Assembly: GCA_017255395.1 (NCBI GenBank)
Contig: JAFKDC010000012.1
Span: 62,001-126,000, forward strand
Direction of reading: 5' to 3'
From: Enemella evansiae
GTDB lineage: Bacteria > Pseudomonadota > Alphaproteobacteria > Rhodobacterales > Rhodobacteraceae
DNA length: 64,000 nt
The translations under genes and the position numbers were made by a program. This document shows, in pieces, positions 55,247 to 64,000 of the stretch. Numbering within the stretch: position 1 is the stretch's first letter; every line of letters begins with the position of its first letter. The notes below the pieces were generated by a model. That model had not been told where the DNA came from and ran no database searches. It saw only the letters and a program-made list of their open reading frames with translations.

Positions 55247-55740
55247 TGGCCACCATGGATTACGGCCGTGCCGCGAAATACTTCCTGCTCGCGGACTTCG
55301 TGAAGGGGTTCCAGCTGGGCCTGAAGTACTTCTTCGCCCCCAAGGCTACGGTCAACTACCCGCATGAAAAGGGCCCGCTGAGCCCGCGTTTCCGGGGCGA
55401 GCATGCCCTGCGGCGCTACCCGAACGGCGAGGAACGCTGCATCGCCTGCAAGCTTTGCGAGGCGATCTGCCCGGCGCAGGCGATCACCATCGACGCCGAA
55501 CCGCGCGACGACGGCTCGCGCCGCACGACGCGCTACGACATCGATATGACCAAATGCATCTACTGCGGCTTCTGCCAGGAGGCCTGCCCGGTCGATGCCA
55601 TTGTCGAGGGTCCGAACTTCGAGTTCTCGACCGAGACCCGCGAGGAATTGTTCTACGACAAGCAGAAACTGCTTGAGAACGGCGACCGCTGGGAGGCCGA
55701 GATTGCCCGCAACCTCGAACTGGACGCCCCCTACCGATGA
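55246..55740 (+). CDS. nuoI: NADH-quinone oxidoreductase subunit I
   Basis: A 164-residue ferredoxin-like subunit with two [4Fe-4S] motifs, [12 protein letters not shown] and [12 protein letters not shown], that hold N6a and N6b on the path to NuoB. Length is close to the 163 residues I recall for Paracoccus Nqo9. It shares its first base with the stop of the upstream acidic protein. A palindrome pair follows immediately. Confidence 0.97.
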   Translation: MATMDYGRAAKYFLLADFVKGFQLGLKYFFAPKATVNYPHEKGPLSPRFRGEHALRRYPNGEERCIACKLCEAICPAQAITIDAEPRDDGSRRTTRYDIDMTKCIYCGFCQEACPVDAIVEGPNFEFSTETREELFYDKQKLLENGDRWEAEIARNLELDAPYR

Positions 55741-55748
55741 ATCACGAT

Positions 55749-55795
55749 GCAAAAATCTTCGAAGATTTTTGCCATGGATTTTCCAAAATCCATGG
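55749..55795. repeat. Pair of adjacent perfect palindromes (locus C) after nuoI
   Basis: The first is a perfect 24-bp palindrome (55749-55772) with core AAAAATCTTCGAAGATTTTT. The second has arms CCATGGATTTT (55772-55782) and AAAATCCATGG (55785-55795). They fill the gap between nuoI and the next start codon. The low GC contrasts with the flanking genes. Confidence 0.93.
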
Positions 55796-55809
55796 TCGGG
55801 AGAGCCGCG

Positions 55810-56217
55810 ATGTCTGACGCAAAGACCCCCTTCGAGCTGATGATGCAGCAGGCGCAGGAGATGGCCAAGGCCTTCAACCCGGCGCTCTCCTCCTTCGATC
55901 CCAAGGGCTTTGAAAAGCTCTGGCCGACCATGTCCAAGGACGCGATGGAGATGTGGTTCGGCAAGGGGATGTCGCAGTCCGGGCTGGACGCCAAGACGCG
56001 GCTGCTTCTGACCATCGCGGGCATGACCATGCAGGGTGCGCAGGCCGAAACGCCCTTCCGCATGGCGGTGCGTCATGCGCTCGAGGCGGGCGCCACCGAC
56101 GAGGAAGTGGCCGAGACCATCGCGCAGATGTCGATGTTCGCGGGCATTCCCGCCATGACCCGGGCCATGGACCTTGCGCGCGAGGTCATGACAGACCGAA
56201 AGGACGACGAAACATGA
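55810..56217 (+). CDS. Carboxymuconolactone decarboxylase-family protein
   Basis: A 135-residue helical protein of the CMD/AhpD-like family: [43 protein letters not shown]. The CxxC of peroxidase-type AhpD is absent, so a peroxidase function is unlikely. The start at 55810 lies just past the palindrome pair; the longer frame would read through it. It overlaps nuoJ by four bases (ATGA), so it is coupled to complex I subunits. Confidence 0.82.
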   Translation: MSDAKTPFELMMQQAQEMAKAFNPALSSFDPKGFEKLWPTMSKDAMEMWFGKGMSQSGLDAKTRLLLTIAGMTMQGAQAETPFRMAVRHALEAGATDEEVAETIAQMSMFAGIPAMTRAMDLAREVMTDRKDDET

Positions 56218-56816
56218 CCGTCTTTGCCTTCTATCTCTTTGCGATCGGCGCCATCGCGGGCGGGCTGTTCACCGTCGTCAGCCGCAACCCGGTGCATTCG
56301 GTGCTCTGGCTGATCCTCGCCTTCCTGTCGTCTGCAGGGCTCTTTGTCCTGATGGGTGCCGAGTTCGTGGCCATGCTGCTGGTCATCGTCTACGTGGGTG
56401 CGGTCGCCGTGCTGTTCCTTTTCGTGGTGATGATGCTGGACGTGGACTTTGCCGAACTGAAGGCGGAGATGGCGAAATACATGCCGCTTGCGCTGCTGAT
56501 CGGGCTGGTGATCCTGATGCAGTTGGTCATGGCCTTCGGCGCATGGGACGCCTCGGACATGGCCGAGGCGCAGCGCGCCGCGCCCATCGGCACGGAGATG
56601 CACAACACGCAGGCCCTGGGCATGCTGCTTTACGACCGCTACTTCCTGCTGTTCCAGCTGGCCGGTCTGATTCTGCTGGTGGCGATGATCGGGGCCATCG
56701 TGCTGACGCTGCGCCACCGCCAGGATGTGAAGCGGCAGGACGTGCTGGCGCAGATGTACCGCGATCCGGCCAAGGCCATGGAGCTGCGCGACGTCAAACC
56801 GGGGCAGGGGCTGTGA
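56214..56816 (+). CDS. nuoJ: NADH-quinone oxidoreductase subunit J
   Basis: A 200-residue membrane subunit with five helices. Conserved are [37 protein letters not shown] (the helix that rearranges in catalysis) and [19 protein letters not shown]. It starts inside the stop of the CMD-like gene and its stop overlaps the next small gene. Confidence 0.96.
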   Translation: MTVFAFYLFAIGAIAGGLFTVVSRNPVHSVLWLILAFLSSAGLFVLMGAEFVAMLLVIVYVGAVAVLFLFVVMMLDVDFAELKAEMAKYMPLALLIGLVILMQLVMAFGAWDASDMAEAQRAAPIGTEMHNTQALGMLLYDRYFLLFQLAGLILLVAMIGAIVLTLRHRQDVKRQDVLAQMYRDPAKAMELRDVKPGQGL

Positions 56817-57004
56817 ACGCATTCTTCGATTTCATGCTCTCGCCCGCAGGGCTGGCGGCCTACGCGGCCTTCTGGGCCTTCAAGCTGACGCTGGGTGCCT
56901 GGCTGGTACGGCGGGCGATGCGGCTGGTGCCCGTGCATGTGCGCGAGGGCTGGCGCAGCCGGATGCCCGGCTGGCGCCTTCTGCGGCGCGGGCGGTTGCC
57001 GTGA
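56813..57004 (+). CDS. Small membrane protein coupled to nuoJ
   Basis: A 63-residue protein starting at GTG inside the nuoJ stop (GTGA). One hydrophobic segment ([19 protein letters not shown]) is followed by a basic amphipathic tail rich in Arg/Trp ([18 protein letters not shown]). No family is recognised. Overlap on both sides supports a real, co-translated gene. Confidence 0.6.
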   Translation: MNAFFDFMLSPAGLAAYAAFWAFKLTLGAWLVRRAMRLVPVHVREGWRSRMPGWRLLRRGRLP

Positions 57005-57081
57005 ACGCGGGCAGCTGGACAGCGGTCGCGGTGGGCATCGTGACGGCGGTTCTGGTGGCCTACGGCTACTTCGGCGGCTAG
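57001..57081 (+). CDS. 26-residue single-span membrane peptide
   Basis: GTG start inside the stop of the preceding 63-residue gene (GTGA). The peptide is [20 protein letters not shown] then YGYFGG: one transmembrane helix with almost no soluble part. Its coupling and hydrophobicity suggest a real accessory micropeptide of complex I, but its size makes chance possible. Confidence 0.5.
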   Translation: MNAGSWTAVAVGIVTAVLVAYGYFGG

Positions 57082-57186
57082 TCCGCCACGAAACGCGGCC
57101 TTTCAGGGGCCGGAAAGCAAGGGACCGGCGATCCGGCCCCTGACGGACAAGACCACAAATCGGGCGGAGCGGCCCGAGGGGGACAG

Positions 57187-57492
57187 ATGATCGGACTGGA
57201 ACATTACCTGACGGTGGCGGCGGTGCTTTTCGTCATCGGCATCTTCGGGCTTTTCCTGAACCGCAAGAACGTGATCATCCTGCTGATGAGCATCGAGCTG
57301 ATGCTTCTGGCGGTGAACATCAACCTCGTGGCCTTCTCGACCCATCTGGGCGATCTGGTGGGGCAGGTCTTCACGTTGTTTGTGCTGACCGTCGCCGCCG
57401 CCGAGGCCGCCATCGGCCTTGCGATCCTCGTCTGCTTCTTCCGCAACCGTGGCACCATCGCGGTTGAAGACGTCAACGTGATGAAGGGCTGA
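57187..57492 (+). CDS. nuoK: NADH-quinone oxidoreductase subunit K
   Basis: A 101-residue membrane subunit with three helices. The membrane glutamates are in [15 protein letters not shown] and [15 protein letters not shown]. Length is exactly typical. GAGGGGGA precedes the ATG. Confidence 0.97.
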   Translation: MIGLEHYLTVAAVLFVIGIFGLFLNRKNVIILLMSIELMLLAVNINLVAFSTHLGDLVGQVFTLFVLTVAAAEAAIGLAILVCFFRNRGTIAVEDVNVMKG

Positions 57493-57496
57493 GCCG

Positions 57497-57643
57497 ATGA
57501 TCACCAACGTTGGTCTGCCGGGTTTCATGCTTCTGATTGGAGGGACACCCGCAAATGCGATCGCATGGGCTGCCCCCAAGATCATGATGCTGCCCTATCC
57601 CGATCCGCAGCTTTTGTTGCTGATCTCAATGATCGCGGGCTGA
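57497..57643 (+). CDS. Possible 48-residue ORF between nuoK and nuoL
   Basis: ATG at 57497, TGA at 57641. It is hydrophobic (begins MITNVGLPGFMLLIGG; ends PQLLLLISMIAG) with two possible short membrane segments. It starts 4 bp after nuoK and ends 12 bp before nuoL. Codon use is less GC-rich than that of its neighbours. Might be a real micropeptide or a spacer. Confidence 0.42.
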   Translation: MITNVGLPGFMLLIGGTPANAIAWAAPKIMMLPYPDPQLLLLISMIAG

Positions 57644-57655
57644 GAGGACAATACC

Positions 57656-59905
57656 ATGGAAACCATCATCCTCTTCGCGCCTCTTCTGGGCAGCCTGATC
57701 GCGGGCTTCGGCTGGCGCTTCATCTCGATCCGGGGTGCCCAGTGGGTCACCACCGGCCTGTTGTTCCTGGCCTGCGCCTTCTCGTGGATCGTCTTCCTGA
57801 CCCACGGGCCGGAAACGCAACACATCCCGGTCATGCGCTGGATCGAAAGCGGCACGCTGTCGACGGACTGGTCGATCCGGCTGGACCGGCTGACCTCGAT
57901 CATGCTGATCGTCGTGACCACGGTCTCGGCGCTCGTGCACCTCTATTCCTTCGGCTACATGGCCCATGACGAGAACTTCAGGGAGGGCGAGGAAAGCTAT
58001 AAAGCGCGCTTCTTCGCCTATCTGTCGTTCTTCACCTTCGCCATGCTGATGCTGGTGACCTCGGACAACCTCGTCCAGATGTTCTTCGGCTGGGAGGGTG
58101 TGGGCGTCGCCTCCTACCTGCTGATCGGTTTCTACTACCGCAAGCCTTCGGCCAATGCGGCGGCGATGAAGGCCTTCATCGTCAACCGGGTCGGCGACTT
58201 CGGCTTTGCGCTGGGGATCGCCGCGCTGTTCTTCCTGACGGATTCGGTGCGTTTCGACGATGTCTTCGCCGCCGTGCCCGAACTGGCGCAGACGCAGATC
58301 ACCTTCCTCTGGACCTCCTGGAACGCGGCGGAACTGGTGGCGGTGCTGCTGTTCATCGGCGCCATGGGCAAATCGGCGCAGCTGCTGCTGCACACCTGGC
58401 TGCCGGACGCCATGGAAGGCCCGACGCCGGTCTCGGCGCTGATCCATGCGGCCACCATGGTGACGGCGGGTGTCTTCCTTGTCTGCCGCATGTCGCCGCT
58501 GATGGAGTTTGCGCCGCATGCGACCATGTTCATCACGATCCTCGGCGCGACCACCGCCTTCTTCGCGGCAACCGTGGGCCTCGTGCAAAACGACATCAAG
58601 CGCGTGATCGCCTATTCGACCTGCTCGCAGCTGGGCTACATGTTCGTGGCGGCGGGCGTGGGCGTCTACTCGGTCGCCATGTTCCACCTCTTCACGCATG
58701 CCTTCTTCAAGGCCATGCTCTTCCTTGGCGCCGGGTCGGTCATCCACGCGATGCACCACGAGCAGGACATGCGGAACTACGGCGGGCTGCGGAAGAAGAT
58801 CCCCTATACCTTCTGGGCGATGATGGTCGGCACGCTGGCCATCACCGGCGTCGGCATCCCGCTGACCCACATCGGTTTCGCAGGCTTCCTGTCCAAGGAC
58901 GCGGTGATCGAGAGCGCATGGGCCGGCACGGCGGGGGGCTATGCCTTCTGGATGCTGGTGATCGCGGCTCTGTTCACCTCGTTCTATTCGTGGCGCCTGA
59001 TCTTCATGACCTTCTACGGCGAGCCGCGCGGCAACAAGCACACGCATGAGCACGCGCATGAAAGCCCGACGATCATGCTGGTGCCGCTGGGCGTGCTGGG
59101 TCTGGGCGCGGTCTTCTCGGGGATGGTCTGGTACGGCTCCTTCTTCGGTGACCACGACCGGGTGAATGCCTTCTTCGGCATCCCCGCGCATCACGCCGAG
59201 GTTGCCGAGCATGGCGCCGCCGCCGAGCACGGTGAAGAGGCCGGCCATGCCGCCGCAGAGTCAGAGCCCGCTGTGGAAGGGGCCGGGGCGGACCCTGCCG
59301 CCGATGGTGCAGAGCTCGCTGACGCAGCCGAACCCGCCGCCGAAGGCGCGGAAGCCGTGGCCGATACGGCTGAAGGCGCCGAGGCGGTCGATCCGTCCGG
59401 CGATCACGCGACGCTGGCCGACGGCACCCATGCCGCGCTGCCCGCCATGGCGCCCGAGGGGGCGATCTACATGGCCCCCGACAACCACGTCATGGACGAG
59501 GCGCACCATGCGCCCACATGGGTCAAGATCAGCCCCTTCATCGCCATGCTGATCGGTCTGGTGACGGCCTATGTCTTCTACATCGTGAACCCCGCGCTGC
59601 CCAAGCGCTTGGCCGAAAGCCAGCGCCCGCTGTACCTGTTCCTTCTGAACAAGTGGTACTTCGACGAGATCTATGACTTCCTCTTCGTGCGCCCGGCGAA
59701 AAGCCTTGGCCGCATCCTGTGGAAGCGCGGCGATCAGGACGTCATCGACGGCGGGATCAACGGGGTCGCCATGGGCATCGTGCCCTTCTTCACCCGCCTC
59801 GCGGGGCGCGCGCAGTCCGGCTATATCTTCACTTACGCTTTCGCCATGGTGATCGGCATCGCCGTCTTCATCACCTGGATGACCATGACCGGGGGGGCGC
59901 ACTGA
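57656..59905 (+). CDS. nuoL: NADH-quinone oxidoreductase subunit L with acidic low-complexity insert
   Basis: A 749-residue antiporter-like proton-pumping subunit with about 16 helices and the long lateral helix. Conserved are [17 protein letters not shown] and the lysines and glutamates of the [21 protein letters not shown] region. Residues about 512-600 are an insert rich in Ala/Glu/His ([18 protein letters not shown] and similar), between the last pump helices and the lateral helix. I recall about 703 residues for Paracoccus Nqo12, so the insert explains the extra length. Confidence 0.96.
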   Translation: METIILFAPLLGSLIAGFGWRFISIRGAQWVTTGLLFLACAFSWIVFLTHGPETQHIPVMRWIESGTLSTDWSIRLDRLTSIMLIVVTTVSALVHLYSFGYMAHDENFREGEESYKARFFAYLSFFTFAMLMLVTSDNLVQMFFGWEGVGVASYLLIGFYYRKPSANAAAMKAFIVNRVGDFGFALGIAALFFLTDSVRFDDVFAAVPELAQTQITFLWTSWNAAELVAVLLFIGAMGKSAQLLLHTWLPDAMEGPTPVSALIHAATMVTAGVFLVCRMSPLMEFAPHATMFITILGATTAFFAATVGLVQNDIKRVIAYSTCSQLGYMFVAAGVGVYSVAMFHLFTHAFFKAMLFLGAGSVIHAMHHEQDMRNYGGLRKKIPYTFWAMMVGTLAITGVGIPLTHIGFAGFLSKDAVIESAWAGTAGGYAFWMLVIAALFTSFYSWRLIFMTFYGEPRGNKHTHEHAHESPTIMLVPLGVLGLGAVFSGMVWYGSFFGDHDRVNAFFGIPAHHAEVAEHGAAAEHGEEAGHAAAESEPAVEGAGADPAADGAELADAAEPAAEGAEAVADTAEGAEAVDPSGDHATLADGTHAALPAMAPEGAIYMAPDNHVMDEAHHAPTWVKISPFIAMLIGLVTAYVFYIVNPALPKRLAESQRPLYLFLLNKWYFDEIYDFLFVRPAKSLGRILWKRGDQDVIDGGINGVAMGIVPFFTRLAGRAQSGYIFTYAFAMVIGIAVFITWMTMTGGAH

Positions 59906-61482
59906 TGGGCAACCTACTTTCCATCGTCACCTTCCTGCCCGCCCTTGCGGCGCTGATCATGGCGCTGTTCCTGCGCGGCGGGGACGAGGCGGCAGACCGC
60001 AATGCCCGCTGGCTGGCGCTGATCACCACGACGGCGACCTTCCTGATCTCGCTGTTCATCCTGTTCCAGTTCGACCCTTCGAACACCAAGTTCCAGATGG
60101 TGGACGAGGCGGACTGGCTTCTGGGCATGAAGTATCGCATGGGCGTCGACGGCATTTCCGTGCTCTTCGTGATGCTGACGACCTTCATGATGCCGCTGAC
60201 CATCGCGGCCAGCTGGGGCGTGAAAACCCGCGTGAAGGAGTACATGATCGCCTTCCTGCTGCTGGAAACGCTGATGCTGGGCGTCTTCATGGCGCTGGAT
60301 CTGGTGCTCTTCTACCTCTTCTTCGAGGCGGGCCTGATCCCGATGTTCCTGATCATCGGCATCTGGGGCGGCAAGAACCGCATCTACGCAAGCTTCAAGT
60401 TCTTCCTCTACACCTTCCTCGGTTCCGTGCTGATGCTGGTGGCCATGGTGGCGATGTATACCGAGGCGGGCACCACCTGCATCGGCGCCTGCGGCGAGGG
60501 CCAGACCGCGCTGCTGACGCACCAGTTCGACAGCGCCACCTTCAACCTGTTCGGCATCCAGATCATCGGCGGCCTGCAGACCATGCTGTTCCTGGCCTTC
60601 TTCGCCAGCTTCGCGGTGAAGATGCCGATGTGGCCGGTCCATACATGGCTGCCCGACGCCCACGTTCAGGCCCCGACCGCCGGGTCGGTCGTGCTGGCGG
60701 CGATCCTGCTGAAGATGGGCGGCTACGGCTTCCTGCGCTTCTCGCTGCCGATGTTCCCGGTCGGGTCCGAGGTCATGGCGCCGCTGGTCCTGTGGATGTC
60801 GGCCATCGCCATCGTCTACACCAGCCTCGTGGCGCTGGTGCAGGACGACATGAAGAAGCTGATCGCCTATTCTTCGGTGGCGCACATGGGTTACGTGACC
60901 ATGGGGATCTTCGCCGCGAACCAGCAGGGCGTCGACGGGGCGATCTTCCAGATGATCAGCCACGGCTTCATCTCGGGCGCGCTGTTTCTGTGTGTGGGGG
61001 TGATCTACGACCGCATGCACACCCGCGACATCGACGCCTACGGCGGTCTCGTGAACCGGATGCCGGCCTACGCGCTGATCTTCATGCTGTTCACCATGGC
61101 CAACGTCGGCCTGCCCGGCACCTCGGGTTTCATCGGGGAATTCCTGACGCTGGTGGGGATCTTCCAGGTCAACACCTGGGTCGCCGTGGTGGCCACATCC
61201 GGCGTGATCTTCTCGGCGGCCTATGCGCTGTGGCTCTATCGCCGCGTGGTCATGGGCGATCTGATCAAGGAAAGCCTGCGCACCATCAAGGACATGACAA
61301 CCCGCGAAAAGGCGATCTTTGCGCCGCTGGTGGTCATGACGATCTGGATGGGCGTCTACCCGGCGCCGATCCTCGACCGCATCGGCCCCTCGGTCGAGGC
61401 GCTCTTGAGCCAATACGACAAGGCGGTCGCCGCCGCCGATCTTTCGCCCGCGACCACGCAGGTCGCGGATGCGGACCACTGA
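59905..61482 (+). CDS. nuoM: NADH-quinone oxidoreductase subunit M
   Basis: A 525-residue antiporter-like subunit with about 14 helices. Conserved are [20 protein letters not shown] (the pump glutamate), [20 protein letters not shown] with LKMGGYG, and the lysine segment [18 protein letters not shown]. Its start shares one base with the nuoL stop (TGATG). Confidence 0.97.
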   Translation: MGNLLSIVTFLPALAALIMALFLRGGDEAADRNARWLALITTTATFLISLFILFQFDPSNTKFQMVDEADWLLGMKYRMGVDGISVLFVMLTTFMMPLTIAASWGVKTRVKEYMIAFLLLETLMLGVFMALDLVLFYLFFEAGLIPMFLIIGIWGGKNRIYASFKFFLYTFLGSVLMLVAMVAMYTEAGTTCIGACGEGQTALLTHQFDSATFNLFGIQIIGGLQTMLFLAFFASFAVKMPMWPVHTWLPDAHVQAPTAGSVVLAAILLKMGGYGFLRFSLPMFPVGSEVMAPLVLWMSAIAIVYTSLVALVQDDMKKLIAYSSVAHMGYVTMGIFAANQQGVDGAIFQMISHGFISGALFLCVGVIYDRMHTRDIDAYGGLVNRMPAYALIFMLFTMANVGLPGTSGFIGEFLTLVGIFQVNTWVAVVATSGVIFSAAYALWLYRRVVMGDLIKESLRTIKDMTTREKAIFAPLVVMTIWMGVYPAPILDRIGPSVEALLSQYDKAVAAADLSPATTQVADADH

Positions 61483-61494
61483 GGAGAGGGCGCC

Positions 61495-62937
61495 ATGCTG
61501 ACGGCTGATCTCAATATCATCCTGCCGGAAATCCTGCTGTCCATCTACGCCATGGTGGCGCTGGTCGCGGCGGTCTACACCGGCAAGGACAAGGCGGCGC
61601 CGCTGCTGGTCTGGCTGACCTCGGGGCTGTTCCTCGCGATGGCCTTCTGGATCGGGACAACCGGCGAAGGCACGCGCACCGCCTTTGGCGGCATGTTCAA
61701 CGACGACGGCTTTGCGCGGTTTTCCAAGATCGTGATCCTGGTGTCCGCAGCCTGCGTGCTGCTGATGTCCGAGGGATACATGGCAAGACGCGGGTTGTTG
61801 CGCTTCGAATACCCGCTGCTGATCGCGCTGGCCGCGGTGGGCATGATGATGATGGTCTCTGCGGGCGACCTTATGGCGCTTTACATGGGGCTCGAACTGC
61901 AATCGCTGGCGCTTTACGTCGTCGCGGCGCTGCGCCGGGACAGCGCCAAGTCGACCGAGGCGGGGCTGAAGTATTTCGTGCTGGGCGCGCTGTCCTCGGG
62001 CCTGCTGCTTTACGGCGCCTCGCTGGTCTACGGATATGCCGGCACGACGCTGTTCTCGGGCATCATCGCCACGGCCTCTGACGGGGAGATCTCCATCGGG
62101 TTGCTGCTGGGGCTGGTGCTGCTGATCTCGGGCCTCGCGTTCAAGGTCTCTGCCGTGCCCTTCCACATGTGGACGCCGGACGTCTACGAGGGGTCGCCCA
62201 CGCCGGTCACCGCCTTCTTTGCCACCGCGCCCAAGGTCGCGGCCATGGGGCTGTTCGCCCGCGTGATGTTCGACGCCTTCGGCACCGTGACCTCGGACTG
62301 GGGGCAGGTGGTGGCGCTTCTGTCGCTCTTGTCGATGTTCCTTGGCGGGGTGGCGGCAATCGGGCAGCGCGACATCAAGCGGCTGATGGCCTATTCCTCG
62401 ATCGCCCATATGGGCTATGCGCTGATGGGCCTGGCGGCGGGCACCGCGCTGGGTGTGCAGGCCATGCTGATCTACATGGCGATCTACGTCACCATGAACG
62501 TCGGCACCTTCGCCTTCATCCTCTCGATGGAGCGCGACGGCCACCCGGTCACGGATATCGAGGCGCTGGGGATGTATTCCCGCAAGGAACCCGGCAAGGC
62601 GCTGGCAATGCTGGTGCTCTTGTTCTCGCTGGCCGGTGTGCCGCCGCTGGTGGGCTTTTTCGGCAAGCTCTACGTGCTGCGCGCCGCCTATGACGCCGGG
62701 CTGGCCTGGCTTGCGGTGGCGGGGGTGGTGGCCTCGGTCATCGGCGCCTTCTACTACCTGCGGATCGTCTTCTACATGTATTTCGGCGAGGACCGCGAGG
62801 ATGCGCTGGACGGCGGGCGGTCGCCGGTGCTGACGGGCTTCCTGATGGCCTCGGCGATCATCATGGTCGCGGGCGTGGTGAACCTCTTCGGGATCGAGGG
62901 TGCGGCGCAGGCTGCGGCGGTGACGCTTGTCCAGTAA
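61495..62937 (+). CDS. nuoN: NADH-quinone oxidoreductase subunit N
   Basis: A 480-residue antiporter-like subunit with about 14 helices. Conserved are [37 protein letters not shown] and [20 protein letters not shown]. It is the last complex I gene; birA follows after 75 bp containing an intergenic motif copy. Confidence 0.97.
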   Translation: MLTADLNIILPEILLSIYAMVALVAAVYTGKDKAAPLLVWLTSGLFLAMAFWIGTTGEGTRTAFGGMFNDDGFARFSKIVILVSAACVLLMSEGYMARRGLLRFEYPLLIALAAVGMMMMVSAGDLMALYMGLELQSLALYVVAALRRDSAKSTEAGLKYFVLGALSSGLLLYGASLVYGYAGTTLFSGIIATASDGEISIGLLLGLVLLISGLAFKVSAVPFHMWTPDVYEGSPTPVTAFFATAPKVAAMGLFARVMFDAFGTVTSDWGQVVALLSLLSMFLGGVAAIGQRDIKRLMAYSSIAHMGYALMGLAAGTALGVQAMLIYMAIYVTMNVGTFAFILSMERDGHPVTDIEALGMYSRKEPGKALAMLVLLFSLAGVPPLVGFFGKLYVLRAAYDAGLAWLAVAGVVASVIGAFYYLRIVFYMYFGEDREDALDGGRSPVLTGFLMASAIIMVAGVVNLFGIEGAAQAAAVTLVQ

Positions 62938-62962
62938 CGGCGCGCGGGCGGCCGGGGCAGGA

Positions 62963-62997
62963 GCCTCCGGCGGGAGGTATTTGGACAAAGAAGAAGC
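62963..62997 (+). repeat. Copy of the GRTATTT-GGAC-AGAAGAA intergenic motif
   Basis: GCCTCCGGCGGGAGG, TATTTGGACAAAG and AAGAAGC, between nuoN and birA. Nearly identical to the copy at 36096-36130. Confidence 0.85.
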
Positions 62998-63012
62998 TGG
63001 GGGCCGATCCTG

Positions 63013-63747
63013 ATGGGCTGGCCTTCGGGCTATGGGCGGCGGGTGTTGGCGGAGGTCGACAGCACCAACGCCGAGGCCGCGCGGATGGCGCCCGCGCTGA
63101 CGGAGCCGGAGTGGGTCCTCGGCCTGCGGCAGACCGCGGCGCGTGGGCGGCGCGGGCGCGGCTGGGTCATGCCCGCGGGCAATTTCGCGGCGACGCTGGT
63201 GATGCGTCTCGACGAGCCGCCGGACCGCGCGGCGCTGCGGTCCTTCGTGGCGGCGCTGGCGCTTTTCGACGCGCTGGAGGCGGTGACCGGCACGGCGGCG
63301 GGCCTTGCGCTGAAGTGGCCGAACGACGTGCTGATGAACCACGGCAAGGTGGCGGGCATCCTGCTGGAGGGGCTGGGGCAGGGCGCGCTGGCGGTGGGCA
63401 TCGGGGTGAACCTTGTGGCCGCGCCCGAGGCCGCAGAGGTCGAGAGCGGCGCCGTCCTGCCGGTTTCGGTGCTGGCAGAGACCGGCGTGCGCGTGACACC
63501 CGAGGCGCTTCTGGAGGCCCTGGCCATGGCCTGGGCCGGCCACGAGGAACGTCTGGTGACCTATGGTTTCGGCCCGATCCGCGAGGCCTGGCTGGCGCGG
63601 GCCGCGCGTCTGGGTGAAGAGATCACCGCGCGGACCGGGCGCGAGACCCTGACCGGAACCTTCGAGACGGTGGACGAGGCCGGTCGACTTGTCCTAAAGA
63701 CGCCCAAGGGCCGCGTGGCCATCGCCGCCGCGGACGTCTTCTTCTGA
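63013..63747 (+). CDS. birA: Biotin-[acetyl-CoA-carboxylase] ligase
   Basis: A 244-residue ligase without the N-terminal DNA-binding domain of the Escherichia repressor form. The biotin/ATP loop is ARGRRGRGW (about residues 46-54), and LKWPNDVLMNHGKVAGILLEG holds the catalytic lysine region. It activates biotin to biotinyl-AMP and attaches it to carboxylase BCCP domains such as MccA K611. Its position between nuoN and coaX is the familiar Rhodobacterales order. Confidence 0.95.
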   Translation: MGWPSGYGRRVLAEVDSTNAEAARMAPALTEPEWVLGLRQTAARGRRGRGWVMPAGNFAATLVMRLDEPPDRAALRSFVAALALFDALEAVTGTAAGLALKWPNDVLMNHGKVAGILLEGLGQGALAVGIGVNLVAAPEAAEVESGAVLPVSVLAETGVRVTPEALLEALAMAWAGHEERLVTYGFGPIREAWLARAARLGEEITARTGRETLTGTFETVDEAGRLVLKTPKGRVAIAAADVFF

Positions 63748-63773
63748 ACCCACCTGCCTGAATCGGGACGCCC

Positions 63774-64000
63774 ATGCTTCTTGCCATCGACTGCGGCAAT
63801 ACCAACACCGTTTTCTCGATCTGGGACGGTGAACGCTTCATTGCGACCTGGCGCACCTCGACGGAACACCGGCGCACGGCGGACCAGTATTACGTCTGGC
63901 TGTCGACCCTGATGGAGTTTCAGGGTATCGAGGCGGATATCACCGACATGATCGTCTCTTCGACCGTGCCGCGCGTGGTCTTCAACCTGCGGGTTCTGGC
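63774..64000 (+). CDS. coaX: Type III pantothenate kinase, N-terminal part (cut by window end)
   Basis: Only 75 codons are present. It begins MLLAIDCGNTNTVFSIWDGE with the phosphate-binding DxGNT motif, then WRTSTEHRRTADQYYVWL and IVSSTVPRVV, all typical of CoaX (BAF family). It phosphorylates pantothenate, the first step of coenzyme A synthesis. It follows birA by 26 bp and may be its operon partner. Confidence 0.93.
   Translation, partial: MLLAIDCGNTNTVFSIWDGERFIATWRTSTEHRRTADQYYVWLSTLMEFQGIEADITDMIVSSTVPRVVFNLRVL

Noticed and set aside
59914-63543. 1209-codon minus-strand frame across nuoM and nuoN
   Set aside because: Antisense shadow of conserved complex I subunits; its residues have no fold-like pattern.

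Overview
The window reads as chromosomal DNA of a marine-type alphaproteobacterium, most likely Rhodobacteraceae (Roseobacter group). Evidence: high GC, a complete 14-subunit nuo (complex I) operon of the Paracoccus/Rhodobacter type broken up by lineage-specific small genes, AcuI-type acryloyl-CoA reductase, a BCCT carrier, and several protein families I know mainly from Rhodobacterales (DUF5333, DUF5337, DUF6653, glutaredoxin-MauE fusion). I could not run any search, so taxonomy and family names come from reading the translations.

Layout. 1-5.3 kb: a stand-alone response regulator and a membrane hybrid histidine kinase (minus strand), divergent from a fused CheB-CheR-PAS protein. 5.6-14.6 kb: small regulators and enzymes: ribbon-helix-helix protein, glyoxalase-fold protein, a Tat-exported two-gene GMC dehydrogenase, DinB-fold protein, AcuI, a universal stress protein next to a BCCT transporter, and a class V aminotransferase-fold protein. 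14.9-19.4 kb, minus strand: AlkD-like glycosylase, PNPOx-like protein, glmS, glmU. 19.5-22.7 kb: phosphoglycolate phosphatase-like HAD, DegT/DnrJ aminotransferase, a 148-bp tandem repeat, and an SH3 envelope protein. 22.8-26.4 kb, minus strand: glyoxalase-fold protein, general stress PNPOx-like protein, and a haem-type TonB receptor. 26.6-39.1 kb: a leucine/isovalerate degradation cluster (isovaleryl-CoA dehydrogenase, acyl-CoA synthetase, methylcrotonyl-CoA carboxylase beta and alpha, HMG-CoA lyase, enoyl-CoA hydratase) with small secreted proteins, a GST, a membrane DUF and a P-loop kinase interleaved. 39.1-39.9 kb: glutaredoxin-MauE membrane protein (minus). 40.1-62.9 kb: nuoA to nuoN with at least fourteen accessory ORFs. 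63.0-64.0 kb: birA and the start of coaX.

How the parts work together. Leucine-derived isovaleryl-CoA is oxidised, carboxylated by a biotin enzyme (MccA/MccB; BirA at the right end could charge the biotin), hydrated and cleaved to acetoacetate and acetyl-CoA, and the reducing power enters the respiratory chain through complex I. The most unusual biology is inside the nuo operon: NuoE carries a C-terminal helix-hairpin-helix module, and the next two genes encode unrelated N-termini joined to the same module, one with an additional internal 23-residue duplication. Several lipoproteins or exported small proteins and two or three very small (26-63 residue) putative membrane proteins are translationally coupled to nuo subunits.

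Non-coding structure is also rich: three loci with pairs of adjacent perfect palindromes, five copies of a GRTATTT...GGAC...AGAAGAA intergenic motif (two of them forming one long hairpin), a 148-bp tandem repeat, and a perfect 9-bp hairpin that would bury the Shine-Dalgarno sequence of the general stress gene. No rRNA, tRNA or CRISPR array was recognised.
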